From positions 38,348,106-38,412,105 of the forward strand of contig CP136063.1 of assembly GCA_032622095.1 (NCBI GenBank): a stretch of DNA of 64,000 bases, in the 5' to 3' direction. Made by a program: the position numbers and the translations under genes. Below, one piece after another: positions 23,664-35,119 of this stretch. The notes beneath the pieces were generated by a model. It worked only from the letters and a program-made list of their open reading frames with translations. It was not told the DNA's origin and did no database searches. The DNA is from Siphonodentalium dalli (lineage: Eukaryota; Mollusca; Scaphopoda; Gadilida; Siphonodentaliidae). Positions within the stretch are counted from its first letter, which is position 1, and each line of letters opens with the position of its first letter.

Positions 23664-25628
23664 TTAGCTCGAAAAGCGTTCTGTCATGATTATGAATTTA
23701 TGGACTGTTTTAAATGTAAAAATATTTTCGCTCAGACTATTTGAAATCGTGCCGTTCAGTGCGCTCTCAATGGTTGTGCTTTCCAAACTTTGTCTACTGT
23801 ATACTGGGCAGTGGAATAAGAAATGATTCGCCGTTTCATCACTTCCACACACACAATGAGGACTTGATCTGAGATAATTTTCACACAGGTCTTTATTAAG
23901 AACACTACAACCAAGTCGCAATCTGCAGTGATGTATTTGCGCTGGGCGTGAGTAATAGTAATAGTGGTAAATATAAGGTTCTCTACGGTTAGTATCCGTG
24001 CTTCCTAGTGCCGACTTAAAGTCACACACTGTTTCACACTTCCGCACATTGTCTGGGAGTGTGTTCCACATCTCAATGGCTGAGGGAAGAAAGGACTCTT
24101 CGTATGACGCAGTATCGCGAGAAGGGTTAGTTAGGTGATGCTTTCTCAGTGGATATCGGTGCATATTCTCTGTTGATCTCGGAACTAAGGTATATAGATA
24201 TGAGGGTGTCATTTTATAGAACATTTTGTAGAATTGGCATAATTTGGAGATTTTCCGACGTTCTGACAATTTTTCCCATCCAGTTTCCTTTATGAGGTTT
24301 TCATTACTGCAGGTTTTTGTTGCTCCAGTTACTATTCTCGCTGCCTCATATTGCACTTTTTCGAGCAAGTCGCTTTCGCCATTAGTACAATTGTCCCAAA
24401 CAGGAGAAGCATATTCTAAAATAGGACGTATATAAACAAAATAAATTCTTTCAAGGGTTCTCCTGTCTAGGACGAATTTGTTCTTTGCAAGCAAAGCCAC
24501 TTTTTTGGCTGCTCTCTTTTGAATTTCAGTTACATGATGGCTCCAGTTACCATTGTTGTTGAATGTCAGTCCTAGATGTTTATAATTATACACAGTTTCT
24601 ATTACTTCGTCGCCCATTATTAAAGGTTTGTGTGTAGGTTTGTTATCTTTTCGCGATATTATCATTGATTTTGTCTTAGGGGAACTAAATTTGACGTTCC
24701 ACTGTTTGGACCACCTCATAATATTTTCTAAGTCAGAATTCATGACATCAGCCGCTAAATCTGGATCTTCTATTGATAGATAAATTGATGTGTCGTCGGC
24801 GAAGAGCTTTATATTACATGTGATGTCATTCACAATATCATTTATGTAAACTAGGAATAAAAGAGGGCCTAGTATATACCCTTGAGGGACACCTGCCAGG
24901 ACGGGTTTCCATGATGATTGCACCCCTTCAATGCACATCCTCTCACTCAAGTAGCTAGACAATAATGTCAAAATATTCCCTTCTACACCACATTTTTGTA
25001 ATTTGAAAATTAGTCCTTTATGCCAAACCTTGTCGAAAGCTTTGCTAATATCACAAAATAGGCATCTGATTTCCTTTCCTTCTTCTAGATTTGAAATTAT
25101 ATACTGGTATATCTCAGTCAATTGGTATACAGTGGAATCTTTTGGAGTGAATCCGGATTGCAAATTAGTGAGGAGATTATTATCCCTTAGGTATGTGGAG
25201 AGACTTTTATAGATACATTTCTCAAAGACTTTAGAAATACAACTGAGAAGTGCGACTGGACGATAGTTACTCGGTTCAGAGGGATCACCTTTTTTGAAAA
25301 TGGGCGTTATATTCGCGCGTTTCCATTCAACTGGGAAATGTGATTCTTCAATATATTTATTTAATAAATATTCCAAGCGATTTGCGATGGAGCTAGCACA
25401 TTCTTTTAAGATCCTTGGACTAATATCGTCGGGGCCACTGGCTTTTGCTATCTTTAATTCTTTTAGTGCGGAGTATACTTGTTCGCTCGTGATTATCATA
25501 TTTTCAAATCTGGATTCCGTTCTGTATGTCATATTTGGTAACTCTGCATTTGACGAATCTGGCAAGGATGAGATTTTGCAAAAGAAATCGTTGAGTATTT
25601 CAGCTTTTTGGTAGGGATTGGAAGTAAA
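23664..25628 (-). CDS. LINE ORF2, reverse transcriptase part
   Basis: Same frame as the endonuclease part, continuing straight after the TAA. There is no good ATG, so it is unlikely to be translated alone. Reverse-transcriptase blocks appear in order: KASGPDDISPRIL, ITPIFKKGDPS, YRPVALLSCISKVFEKC, CDISKAFDKVWH, PQGYILGPLLFLVYIND and the catalytic LFADDTSIYLS. Downstream come the thumb-type blocks (KHLGLTFNNNGNW, RPILEYASPVWDNC), a FLPSAIEMWNTLP segment, and a C-terminal CVCGSDETANHFLFHCP motif (C-x-C-x7-H-x4-C). No other stop or frameshift was seen, so apart from the single nonsense codon the polymerase looks intact. Confidence 0.85.
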   Translation of the reverse strand, partial: FTSNPYQKAEILNDFFCKISSLPDSSNAELPNMTYRTESRFENMIITSEQVYSALKELKIAKASGPDDISPRILKECASSIANRLEYLLNKYIEESHFPVEWKRANITPIFKKGDPSEPSNYRPVALLSCISKVFEKCIYKSLSTYLRDNNLLTNLQSGFTPKDSTVYQLTEIYQYIISNLEEGKEIRCLFCDISKAFDKVWHKGLIFKLQKCGVEGNILTLLSSYLSERMCIEGVQSSWKPVLAGVPQGYILGPLLFLVYINDIVNDITCNIKLFADDTSIYLSIEDPDLAADVMNSDLENIMRWSKQWNVKFSSPKTKSMIISRKDNKPTHKPLIMGDEVIETVYNYKHLGLTFNNNGNWSHHVTEIQKRAAKKVALLAKNKFVLDRRTLERIYFVYIRPILEYASPVWDNCTNGESDLLEKVQYEAARIVTGATKTCSNENLIKETGWEKLSERRKISKLCQFYKMFYKMTPSYLYTLVPRSTENMHRYPLRKHHLTNPSRDTASYEESFLPSAIEMWNTLPDNVRKCETVCDFKSALGSTDTNRREPYIYHYYYYSRPAQIHHCRLRLGCSVLNKDLCENYLRSSPHCVCGSDETANHFLFHCPVYSRQSLESTTIESALNGTISNSLSENIFTFKTVHKFIIMTERFSS

Positions 25629-27197
25629 TTATATACCATCATTAAGGGGTGGTATCGGTTTAGATCGTGGTTTTAGAAATTTATTTAATGTCTTCCACCA
25701 TACCGATGTCTCTGTATCTTTGCTACCAAGAAGGGTTTGTATTTTATCAATATGCGAACGTTTAGCTACTCTAATGGTGTGTACTGTTTCATTTCTTTTC
25801 GATCGGTAATTATTCCACGAATTCTCTGTATTTTTGCGTTTTGCTATTCTATATGTTCGCTTTCTTTGTCTTATTAATTTGCGAATTGACGCATTCATCC
25901 AATCGGGTTCATTAGTTCGAATTGTAATTTCTTTGTGGGGAATATATTTTTCCATTATATTTTTTATTTTAGTTGTGAATATTGATGTCAGGTCCACTGT
26001 GGTTGCGTTTTCCATATCTGAGAGGTAATTCCAGGAGGACAATTCTTCATTCATAGAAGAAAAATTTGCATTATCGTAGTTCCAAATTGTCCTCCTGAAA
26101 GTTCTCTCGTATTTCCGAGGATTTAAATCTAAGCTCAGTACAACTGGGCAGTGGTATCTTACTAGATTAGGAACGAATGTATCTTGAACCTCCGTGCTAT
26201 GAATAAATTCCTTTTTGTTTGTCGTGAAAATATTAATCAACGTTGAAGAATATTCCGTGAAATGGGTTGCTTCTTCAACCAATTGTGACAACCCTTTAAA
26301 TGCACATATGTCTTTAATTTTATTTGGGCCTGGGGGTAGCTGGTTACAGTTCAGATCACCGGTTATGATTACATGAAAATTGAGAGAGGTAGCACACTCG
26401 ATGTATGTTTCTATGTTGTCCCATACATTATTGGGGGCATTGGGGGGCCTATAAAATGTACCAATTAATGTTTTATGTCTTTCGAAGTTAACTTCAATCC
26501 AAACACTTTCTAGATTGGGTATTTCTAGGTCAAATCTTCTCTTATATGGTAGGTTGTTTTTAATGTAAGTTACTACTCCACCTCCAGTGGTTTCTGTTAC
26601 TCGGTCACATCTTTCGGGGCATTGAAAGCCGGGGATATTTATTGTTTCGTCATCAATGTTACTAGACAGCCAGGTTTCAGTGAAAGTCATCACATGATAG
26701 GCAAACGATTCTGATCGAACCAAGTCAATTTTGTGTCTTAAACTTTGAATATTCATATGCATAATTTTAATTGTTGAATGATCTGATATTGTGGAAGTGT
26801 TGTTCTCAGTTCCTGGATGAGGGTGTACATCTGACGCAATTAGTAACAAAATAAATATTATTCCCGCGAGAGAAAATATAATTGCTAATTCTGTGGTGCA
26901 AATGCCCTTAATGGCAGTGTATGTTTGGTCAAAGATCGTGTTTATGTTTCGGACCCTAGTTCTAAGTGTTTCCATGTTGTCTAATACTTTTTCTACCAAT
27001 GAAAATAACATAAAATGAATTGTCAGGGCCACCAAGAATGCTGTGTAAATCGGCACTCCGTTTAGTCTTGATTGCACTATTGCCAAAGCTGCATATGAGG
27101 AGATAACACTTAATATTTTCCTATTTGGTAATTTCATCGATCTAGAATGATTGAGACCTATTCGCACCATGTATGTCATTAAATCAACCATTATCAT
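25629..27197 (-). CDS. LINE ORF2, N-terminal endonuclease part
   Basis: The first ATG in the frame is at 27,197; the frame stays open a few codons further. Counting from 27,209, the first ~140 residues include two hydrophobic stretches (about 54-72 and 108-126). These end in DVHPHPGT, which resembles the DxExNPGP 2A-like peptide seen in other non-LTR elements but lacks its last Pro. The endonuclease starts at about residue 147: MNIQSLRHK, TETWLSS, GGGVVTYIKN, GTFYRPPN and GDLNCNQ are the N, E, and D/N catalytic-fold motifs of APE-type endonucleases, which nick target DNA. The frame ends at TAA 25,629-25,631, which separates it from the reverse transcriptase. Confidence 0.8.
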   Translation of the reverse strand: MIMVDLMTYMVRIGLNHSRSMKLPNRKILSVISSYAALAIVQSRLNGVPIYTAFLVALTIHFMLFSLVEKVLDNMETLRTRVRNINTIFDQTYTAIKGICTTELAIIFSLAGIIFILLLIASDVHPHPGTENNTSTISDHSTIKIMHMNIQSLRHKIDLVRSESFAYHVMTFTETWLSSNIDDETINIPGFQCPERCDRVTETTGGGVVTYIKNNLPYKRRFDLEIPNLESVWIEVNFERHKTLIGTFYRPPNAPNNVWDNIETYIECATSLNFHVIITGDLNCNQLPPGPNKIKDICAFKGLSQLVEEATHFTEYSSTLINIFTTNKKEFIHSTEVQDTFVPNLVRYHCPVVLSLDLNPRKYERTFRRTIWNYDNANFSSMNEELSSWNYLSDMENATTVDLTSIFTTKIKNIMEKYIPHKEITIRTNEPDWMNASIRKLIRQRKRTYRIAKRKNTENSWNNYRSKRNETVHTIRVAKRSHIDKIQTLLGSKDTETSVWWKTLNKFLKPRSKPIPPLNDGI

Positions 27198-27209
27198 ATG
27201 TGTATGCAC

Positions 27210-27952
27210 AATATAAATACACGCAATGAAAGCAAGAATGGGTGGAAATGAATAGGTCTGAATACATTTTGTAGACTCTACCCAAGTTTGAAGCTACATA
27301 TATCTGACTCGACATGTGACACGTAAATGCAGTGTTGTATTGCTCGTACGTTGGTAAAGTTTTACTCTCACAAGGAACATTATAAAGAAAATGAAATGAA
27401 ACATAAACAACAATAAAGTATATGCATGTATACATGAGTAATGGCAAGATGGTTGTCGTGACTGAGTTATGGGGCGAATTTTCAGTAAATGGGTTATTAT
27501 TTATTTACGAGGTAATATTCGATATCGGGATCAAAGAGTCGTGCGTTATTCTTTAATTCGAATTTTATTTTTATTTAATTTCACATGCGGAAAGCCGTTT
27601 GATGGTTCGGCTGGCCCCATCTTATAGATTCAGTTAACATGAGAGAGACAGCGAAAACTCTAGATTGTATGAGCTATTCAGAATGATGTCACCCAACGAA
27701 AACTGTCTAATGGACGAGCGATAACTCTTGATTGTGTAATCTATACAAAATCGTTTCAATAAAGTTGCAAATTTTCGTTATGAAAGAGCAGTAACTCCAT
27801 CATTAGATGTAAAACTGCAAACCGATGCAGGAGCGATAACTATAAATAGTGTGATCTATTCACAAGAGGACGTTGTGCTTGTGGTTTTAAATCCCGCTGT
27901 CATCGACACAATTAAGTGTAGTAGATTAATTATTCCATCCAGCATATATAAT
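27210..27952. other. Non-coding DNA with a degenerate ~70-bp repeat
   Basis: Includes the 5' flank of the LINE. At about 27,645-27,880 the phrase 'gcgataactct.gattgtgta.tctat' recurs three times in diverged form. No gene seen. Confidence 0.4.
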
Positions 27953-29281
27953 ACAAGAAAACTAAGATGCATACATCAGGTCGGCCGTGAACTATTTACC
28001 ATAGAATTGTTGTAGCTATCGATTATACATTTTGGAACACCTGTCTGTATGTATGTGTGTATGCATGAATGCATGTCTGTATGTGTTATAGACTCTAACA
28101 CTGCTCGACAGATCCGACTCGGATTTGGTATTTAACGTGTCAACTTGACCTCGCTCATAGGCATGTTTCTGGACCTTGACCGATCCGACTAAAAAATTGT
28201 GTGTAGGACTACTTCGATCCCGGGAGCAATATGGACGGGTCCAATTTCACGTGGGACCATGTTCTCGAACGTGTTGATGTAGGCATGTTTCTGGACCAAT
28301 TGAACAATAGTTTGGCCAGACGCTGTATATACTGGGTACTGTCCAGATGGAGGCGATCACAAAAAAATCCCTAAATAGCCCGAACGAAGTCGAGTACATC
28401 AGCTAGTTTAATATATATTTTGGACATTTGTCTGTCTGTTTGTCTGTTAGCTATGGCCGGGAAAACTGCCGGACAGATTTGACGAAATTTGATACCTAGG
28501 GGAAATTATTTCCAGGGAGTATTTTGGACGGGTCAAATCTTGATCCCGACCTGACTTTGACATTCAAAAAGATCAATTCAAGGTCAAATCTGGTAAAACG
28601 GAAGTATTTCAACGAAATTTAATACCTACTGTTACTTTTGTCCCAGGAGTGTTTCGGGTGGGTCAAATCATGACCCTGACCTGATCTTGACATTCAAAAT
28701 TGTAAATTCAAGGTCAAATAGGGTAAAGCCGGGCGGATTTCAACGGGTACTTTTGTCGTGACTTTTGTCCGGGGAGTGTTTTGGACGGGTCAAATCGTGA
28801 CCCGACATGACGTTCACCTTTAAAATGGTCAATTCAAGGTTAAATCGCGCAATTCTCCGAAAATCAGAGGGGAACATCCCGGACGAAGTCGGGTCCACCA
28901 GCTACTATTATATATTTCTAGATTTAGTTACAAACTAAATACCTGTATATTGTACAAAGAAATGTTTGACAAATATATCTGTATCAATATTACCATGCGG
29001 GTCATTCAAATAGATACGACGAAACAAATTTTGAAGGGTGCATGTATCAGGTAAATTTTTATATTTCAAATGATGACAGGAATGCGGAAAGTTGAAGTAC
29101 CTACGTAATACTGGCTATCCGCATGAAGAGATATACATGTATATAAAAACCAAAATAGAAGATGACTGCTGGCGACAATGTTTTCCAAAAAAATTCAAAG
29201 CATTTGATAGCTCCCATCTAGTTGTCACCCCGAAGATCAATATGAAGTTTGATGACTATCAGATGAGGGATATGTCTGTAC
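27953..29281 (+). repeat. 1.33-kb duplicated segment, copy 1
   Basis: Nearly identical to 45,899-47,230 and in the same orientation. Similarity begins at 'acaagaaaactaagatgca' and stops at 'gggatatgtctgtac'. It includes two Helitron-like units and a ~230-bp segment with an open frame (29,092-29,281) shared by both copies, whose product I do not recognise. Confidence 0.9.
28020..28906 (+). mobile_element. Two tandem Helitron-like non-autonomous units
   Basis: Each unit opens with 'tattttggacatttgtctgt'-type text. It passes through a 'ccggacagatttgacgaaat' block and ends at a short hairpin (cccgaacgaagtcgag / cccggacgaagtcggg) followed by 'catcagctagt' at 28,403 or 'caccagctact' at 28,902. A GC hairpin a few bases before CTAG|T is the known 3' signature of Helitrons, which the first unit fits and the second fits imperfectly. 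No Rep/helicase is encoded. Confidence 0.45.
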
Positions 29282-29714
29282 GATGTATGGTCGATCACAT
29301 GGTGATGTAGGGGGATTAGAATTGTTGTATAAAAACAGCACTGCGTGTAAATATAAAATAAAATAGTGCTACATCTTATTACAGATTATTGCCATATATA
29401 ATCAGTGATTATACAGACAGTCTGACAAAATAAAGTTTCAGTGACACTCTATCCGAAGAGTGGAATAATTTCATCTGTTACAGTCAATGGAGCAATTATG
29501 AATCTGGAAAGGTGAAATTTCTAAGTAATACTAGATATCGACATAACGCGATAACATATAACGTAAATGCAATATGGCCGCTGTCGACCATTTTTTCCTA
29601 TGAAATTAAAAAAATATTTGATAGCTCTCATCTGATAGATCAATATCAAGATAAATATGAAGTTTGGTGATGATCGGATGAGTGAAGTGGACTGTGCTAA
29701 ACGGTTTAGTAATG
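29282..29714. other. Diverged relatives of the 29.1-kb segment
   Basis: 29,505-29,700 is a decayed copy of 29,080-29,281 ('ctaagtaatactagatatcg', 'gatagctctcatct', 'atatgaagtttggtgatgatcggatga'). It suggests an old tandem array of a ~400-bp unit. Another relative lies at about 47,280-47,560. Confidence 0.5.
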
Positions 29715-30025
29715 CTTAAAAAGATTCTTACCTTAATATTTTTATGTTCACTTTATAAACTTCATTGAGTCATCTTTGTCATGTATTGAGTTTAATATCT
29801 TTTGTTAACTGTTTATAAATCATGTATGTCTCATGTTTGTTATTTTAATTTATGTGTTTATTATCATTAAATAAAGTTGCATTCCTTAAAAAGATTCTTA
29901 CCTCAATGTTTTTATGTTCACTTTATAAACTCCACTGAGTCATCTTTGTCATGTATTGAATTTGATATATTTTGTTAACAGTTTATAAATTATGTATGTC
30001 TCGTGTTCGTTATTATATTATATAC
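29715..30025 (+). repeat. 170-bp tandem duplication
   Basis: Two copies start at 29,715 and 29,885 with 'cttaaaaagattcttacct' and remain collinear through 'atgtatgtctc'. Confidence 0.85.
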
Positions 30026-30635
30026 ACTTTATAGTGTGTTTCAGAACGGAAAAAAAATGAATACAATCAACAAATTTGTAAATTTAAAAACAATTCAAAC
30101 GTTGTTGTATTCCATGTCCCAGCCCGGACATATACACCAAATTTCAATAATATTCATTGAGAACACGGACCAAACGCCATATAGCACCCCGTATACATCT
30201 TTTATTCCGAGCTGGCCTTTTATTCCGAGTTGGCACACGTCGATTGGGGCGAGTTAGCCCTGGGGCGAGTACGCCGATTCCGACACCTTCTCTATTTGCA
30301 GCAGGTATATGTTTACACTGATTTACGCGTAATTTAATTTACAAAGTTCCCCAAATATCGTAAATAGAGCGACCTTATTTGACAGAGAATGCCTCTGTTA
30401 TTGATTATCAAGTTGCTATACATTAAAAACGACAAATTCACATGCTCGTTCAAGCACAGTAGTCTATTTTCCCAATGTTAAAGGACATCCACAAATACTA
30501 AATAACGCTAACCTACTGCGAATGTTTGACACGACAACTGTTAACATATTTGGGCTGAATTCATCTGACGCGGTATTATTCCTCAAAATAAACAACAAAA
30601 CCATCGTTACTTGGAAATGTTTTAGCTTTGGTTCG
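30026..30635. other. Unassigned non-coding DNA
   Basis: No gene seen. A short 'ttttattccgagctggc' phrase is repeated at about 30,200-30,230. Confidence 0.4.
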
Positions 30636-31460
30636 TTAATTACGCTTGCGTGTGATCATATTATGATTTAACGACTTGTATACAACCATAGCACATTTGT
30701 ATTGTCGACGATATTCAAATGTCATCATATTCAAATCTTTAATCACTGGTGTTAGGTGGGAATATAGTGAGACATTCTTGATTAGTCGTGCACAGTTATG
30801 TAACACCATATTCAATGTGTAAACATGGTCTTGCTTGATGTTGGTTAATAGTGAGTTGAGATGGTCAATGCGGGAAACCACAAGACTGAAAACAGCATGC
30901 TCCATTGCACTTTCCGATAAACGACAACGCACTCTTTTAAGACATCGCTTGATTGGTTGATTGGTTGTGGTTTAACGCCGTTTTAGCAACAAAGCCATAT
31001 CACGACGAGAGTATGTAAGACATCGCAGATGAAAATAAGACACCTTTACGGTGTTAGAAACCATTGTCTCCATATACATTGCGTCGTCAAAAAAGGTGCC
31101 AATATTTCTGACAGAAGCGGTTGATGGTATTTCACTCTCGCCAAGATTGATTCTGAAAGGTCCACCTCCTCTTGAGTCTCGAAGTTGCTGCAGAGAATGT
31201 TTGGACGCCAGAACCAAAAACTCCGATTGTCGTCATTAAACTTAAGTCCGGTGAGGCGCATCCATTCCCTTATATCGAGGAAACAGTTTTCGAGTTGTTG
31301 ACAAGCGTTCCGATATCCGTCCGGATCCTTCCTCGAAAATTCTACATAAATCTGACTATCATCCGCATAGACATGATATTTCACGGAATGTCTGTCCATG
31401 ATGCGTCACAGGGGTGGAGTGTAGCGCAAGAATAGGAGAGGACCTAGGATAGACCCCCGA
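30636..31460 (-). pseudogene. LINE reverse-transcriptase remnant with YADD
   Basis: On the minus strand the order is LPRGSILGPLLFL (about 31,460), VKYHVYADDSQIYVEF with the catalytic YADD, LENCFLDIREWM, then after a frameshift RINLGESEIPSTASVRNIG, and after another break SRIDHLNSLL and TPVIKDLNMMTFEYRRQYK. This is the palm-to-thumb part of a jockey/CR1-type reverse transcriptase. Several frameshifts and stops make it non-functional. It differs in sequence from the 23.7-kb LINE. Confidence 0.8.
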
Positions 31461-31740
31461 GGAAGTGTTTAAAGACGGATAGGATGTTATGCATACATAT
31501 TTGCATAGTCCGTATGTGCTACACTAAATCATGTTAGGTGATTGATCAACGGCTTATTTTGTCACCCCCTTCATACCCAAAATATCACAGACCGTACGGC
31601 AACACGACGTCACAAATTGTTGACCTAATTTAACCTAATCACTAAAGCGGATTTTGTAAACAAATAGATAACAATACACTGAGCTTTTTATGGGAATAAA
31701 TTATCAAAACAATATAAATATAAAAATTAATGTAGTGGGT

Positions 31741-32660
31741 GTGTTTGCTAGTGGGGATACGATACGGCGATATGGTCGTTGGGGGCACATTTAGTGAGAA
31801 CTATTTCGCGGTTAACACAATATGCACCATTGTAACGGCCATGTCTCAAATTGCTCACATATAGAATGAACAAGTGGTCCTGCGGGGTATTGGTATATCC
31901 ATTGGCGAGTTGTATGTGTATACCTGGAGTGACTCTATGGTCATGATGAGGTGCTATGTGCTGCATTACTAGATTTCAAAGGGCTGCCAATGATGAGGTG
32001 TCGATGTATACGTGTAGTGACTGTATATATATATGTGTGTGTGTACAGTGTATATTCTTAGTGGTTATATGGCCACGTGTGTGGCCAATATGTATACAGG
32101 GAGTGATCGTATGGCCAATGGTGAGGTGAATTGGTAAACAAGGAGTAACTGTTTGATCACGAATGTGGTGTATGTGTACACGGCGAGGGGCTGAATTGTC
32201 TTGAGGGAGAAGTATATTCAAGCCTGGCGTGCATGAATATCCATGTGTGCGGGGCATTAATATCTATACAAGGGTTGCATGGCCATTGGTGAGGTGGATA
32301 TGTATACTCTGAGTGACTATATGATTACTGGTGCAGTGTATATGGCCATGTATGTGGCAAATGCATATATATGGGGTGAGTGTATGGCCACTGGCGAGGC
32401 GAATAGGTATACAAGAAGTGATTGTATGATCATGAATGTGGTGAATATATATATGGTCATGGATGAAGTGTAGTAGTATACCCAGTGAACCTGCGTGGTG
32501 ACGCATGGCTGTATAGTCATGCGCGGGGTGTGTGTGTAAACCGAAATGTAGTTGTATGGTCAAGGGTGAGTGGCTACATTGTCTTTAGTGTGTTGTCTAT
32601 GACTATATATAATGATTGCATGGTCATTAGTGAGTTGTGCAGGTTTACTTTTGGGTGGCT
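31741..32660 (-). repeat. Degenerate ~43-bp minisatellite, inverted relative to 20.1 kb
   Basis: Units such as 'gtgtatac..ggagtgatcgtatggcca..ggtgaggtg' are the reverse complement of the 20.1-20.8 kb family. Many overlapping open frames on both strands are by-products. Confidence 0.6.
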
Positions 32661-32998
32661 ATCACACATTAACTAAATTAATGTTAATCGATTGGGAGGT
32701 AATGTCAGAGAGTTCTCCATCTTGGTGGCCTGTTACATGCGCAATGGAGGAAACGGTTTTCTTGACATTAGTCAATCAGTCTTGATGCCAATGGCCCAAA
32801 ATATGATGTTATTGAGCAGATTTTCACTAATCTCCTTATTGGACTTTCTGAAGAGCCTTCTGACCCACCTGCCAGTGCATTACTCTGGCTTTTTCTCCGT
32901 CCTTCTTGTGTGCTAGATGTGGGGTAGCCTATCCCGATAGACGTCTTACGTGGTCTGACACTCACTTACCTAGAATACTTAGGCATGTTATTGGGCCT

Positions 32999-34135
32999 GA
33001 GTAGGCACATACGTATGCCCCTCTCAGTTCAGTTTCAGAGTTTTGCTCATTTCCGTTAAAACAATGGCCAGAATCCCATAAGAAATTGGCGTGCCGCATA
33101 CGTTACTGTGACTACCAATATATAACATTTAGTTGATCAAGTAACATGTTTAATAACCAAGTGTATCACAATTTGCTACCGTTGCACAATAGCAGAGAAT
33201 ACAAATTGTGTAGACATTTTGCAAGCCATCTTGAGTATTTGTTTTAAACACCACAGTGTGATGCATTTAAAATGGATCAAACTCAATAAACGCCAAAGAT
33301 AGTTTCATTTTACTTGAAATACCTGAACATTTTTTCCGATTTTGACAGAAAATTCCAATAATTTAACTCTCAACCAAGATGCATCATAAATGTTAGTATA
33401 CAATATATATACAACAGAATAGCCAATTGTATATAACCACCATAACTTTTAAGCAATTGAATTTACCATTTTCCATATCTTGGCCGCCATTTTGACAGCT
33501 ATTTTTAGCTGAAAGTGACAATTTTGGTTCCATTGAGTTGAAATACTCACGAGTAATGGTATGTCTCACTTACTTTGAACAGTTGTGCTCATTTCTTGTT
33601 GACACATGACTAGAACCCCAATGGTGATTTTTGGTAAAAAGTCACACTGTTTTCAGTCAAGTCGAATTATTGAGGGATTGGAAGGACAGGGATCCCACGA
33701 ATGGCCCATTTCATTGCTCCAATTATCAGTTAACATGAACAATAGAAAATAAAGTCACATTTCCTAACCAGCTTCATACAGCAGAAACTGATCTAGAAGA
33801 TATTAATACACAAAACGTAAAATTTTCCACTTTCGGCTGCCGTTTTGACAGCCATCTTGGACGGGGAGATCCAATTTTGCCCTAAAAATGTGTCAATATA
33901 TCTTGCAGAGTCATACTGTATATGCCTGATTTTAAATCCCATATTCCATGGTAAGATTATTTGCGACATTGATATATTATATAACCGCAAAACGCTCTAT
34001 ACGTTCGGAAACCCCTTAAAAGAGGTGCTAACGTGAAATTTCAGCGTGGCTCCACATTTAATATCAATTCGTATGTGAATATGTACATATGTGAAAAATG
34101 TCATGTTTAGTCACAAAGTGAACAATTTTGTTACT
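32999..34135 (+). repeat. 1.1-kb dispersed repeat, copy 2
   Basis: Partner of 20,804-21,830 in the same orientation, diverged by many substitutions and indels. Ends near 'agtcacaaagtgaacaa'. Confidence 0.7.
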
Positions 34136-35082
34136 AATCTACTCCACTTGTAATGTACGACATCCCTTTTTACTAATTCCATGAAGCTTACTGTTAAACT
34201 GTCACAAATGAGATACTTCAAAGTTCGTGGTGCATTTGTATTATGTAGCGAGCTTCTTAATAACACTGTGTCGGTATAGGCTTCTGTTCAGATTTGACAG
34301 TATACTGAAGAAATATACTTTACAATATACAAACTAGGAAGTATATATCTTAACAGCACTGCATCGGTATAATTATATCTCTGTTCAGATTCGATTAACA
34401 ACGTTGTATACTGCAGAAATATACTTTACAATATATAAACTAGGAAGTATACACTCACCTGCATATTTACATGTATCAATACAAGAAAGTCAAAATAACC
34501 GACAGCTGTACCCAATAAGCGAAGGCAATTTTCTTTATATATATGGTTCGACTATCGCGGGTATACCGGATAGCTATACCCGAGCGAGGGCAATCTTCTC
34601 TGTGTGTGGTTCGACTATCGCGCGTATTATCACTGATTATATAGCGAGCGTCTACACTGCATTGGTATTTATCTATGTTCTACATGCCCATTCAACCAAT
34701 TCACCCAACACACAAACATACTAGATACAGTATTCCCTGATACCTAACAAACAACGTATAGATAACAAAACATTTGTGTGCTTACTACATTTGTTCGCGT
34801 TTGCTAAATCAGCGACCACCACGTGATTTCTAGCGATCAATTTGTGTCGTCGATACGCACAAACCAGTCCAGTATTTCTGCGCGCGCGTAGATCATTTCT
34901 CTCTAAATAATGCCAGAACACCACTGTTTGCCGACTAGGCAAATATCCGTGAAATTGGATACATGAACCATCAAAGCAATTGCGGACATTAACACTTCTC
35001 ACTGGCCACCGAACCTGCATCAACCTCTAACGAGAGTTGACGTCGATTATATAGACCACATATCAGACGGGTGTTTCCGCGC
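34136..35082. other. Non-coding DNA with local duplications
   Basis: Three duplications are visible. An ~110-bp one at about 34,265-34,345 and 34,370-34,455 has 'gaaatatactttacaatata.aaactaggaagtata'. A ~90-bp one at about 34,515-34,555 and 34,583-34,624 has 'ggttcgactatcgcg'. An older copy of the sequence leading into the 36-bp array lies at about 34,880-34,970. No gene supported. Confidence 0.5.
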
Positions 35083-35119
35083 GCATGTAGATCATTCATC
35101 TCCGAAACGTGCAAGAACG

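Larger units (their letters stand above)
23664..27209 (-). mobile_element. Near-complete non-LTR retrotransposon (LINE), CR1/L2-like
   Basis: A single reading frame covers endonuclease then reverse transcriptase, about 1,180 codons, interrupted by just one in-frame TAA at 25,629-25,631. The domain order (hydrophobic N-terminus, apurinic-type endonuclease, reverse transcriptase, C-terminal Cys/His segment) is that of CR1/L2-group elements. The clade is a judgement from motifs, not a phylogeny. An ORF1 was not found upstream, and the 3' tail (left side, below 23,664) has no obvious microsatellite end. Confidence 0.85.

Noticed and set aside
29092-29310. Small gene shared by the duplicated segments at 29.1 and 47.0 kb
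   Set aside because: The two copies are too recent for conservation to be informative, and diverged relatives nearby (29.5 kb) are full of stops.
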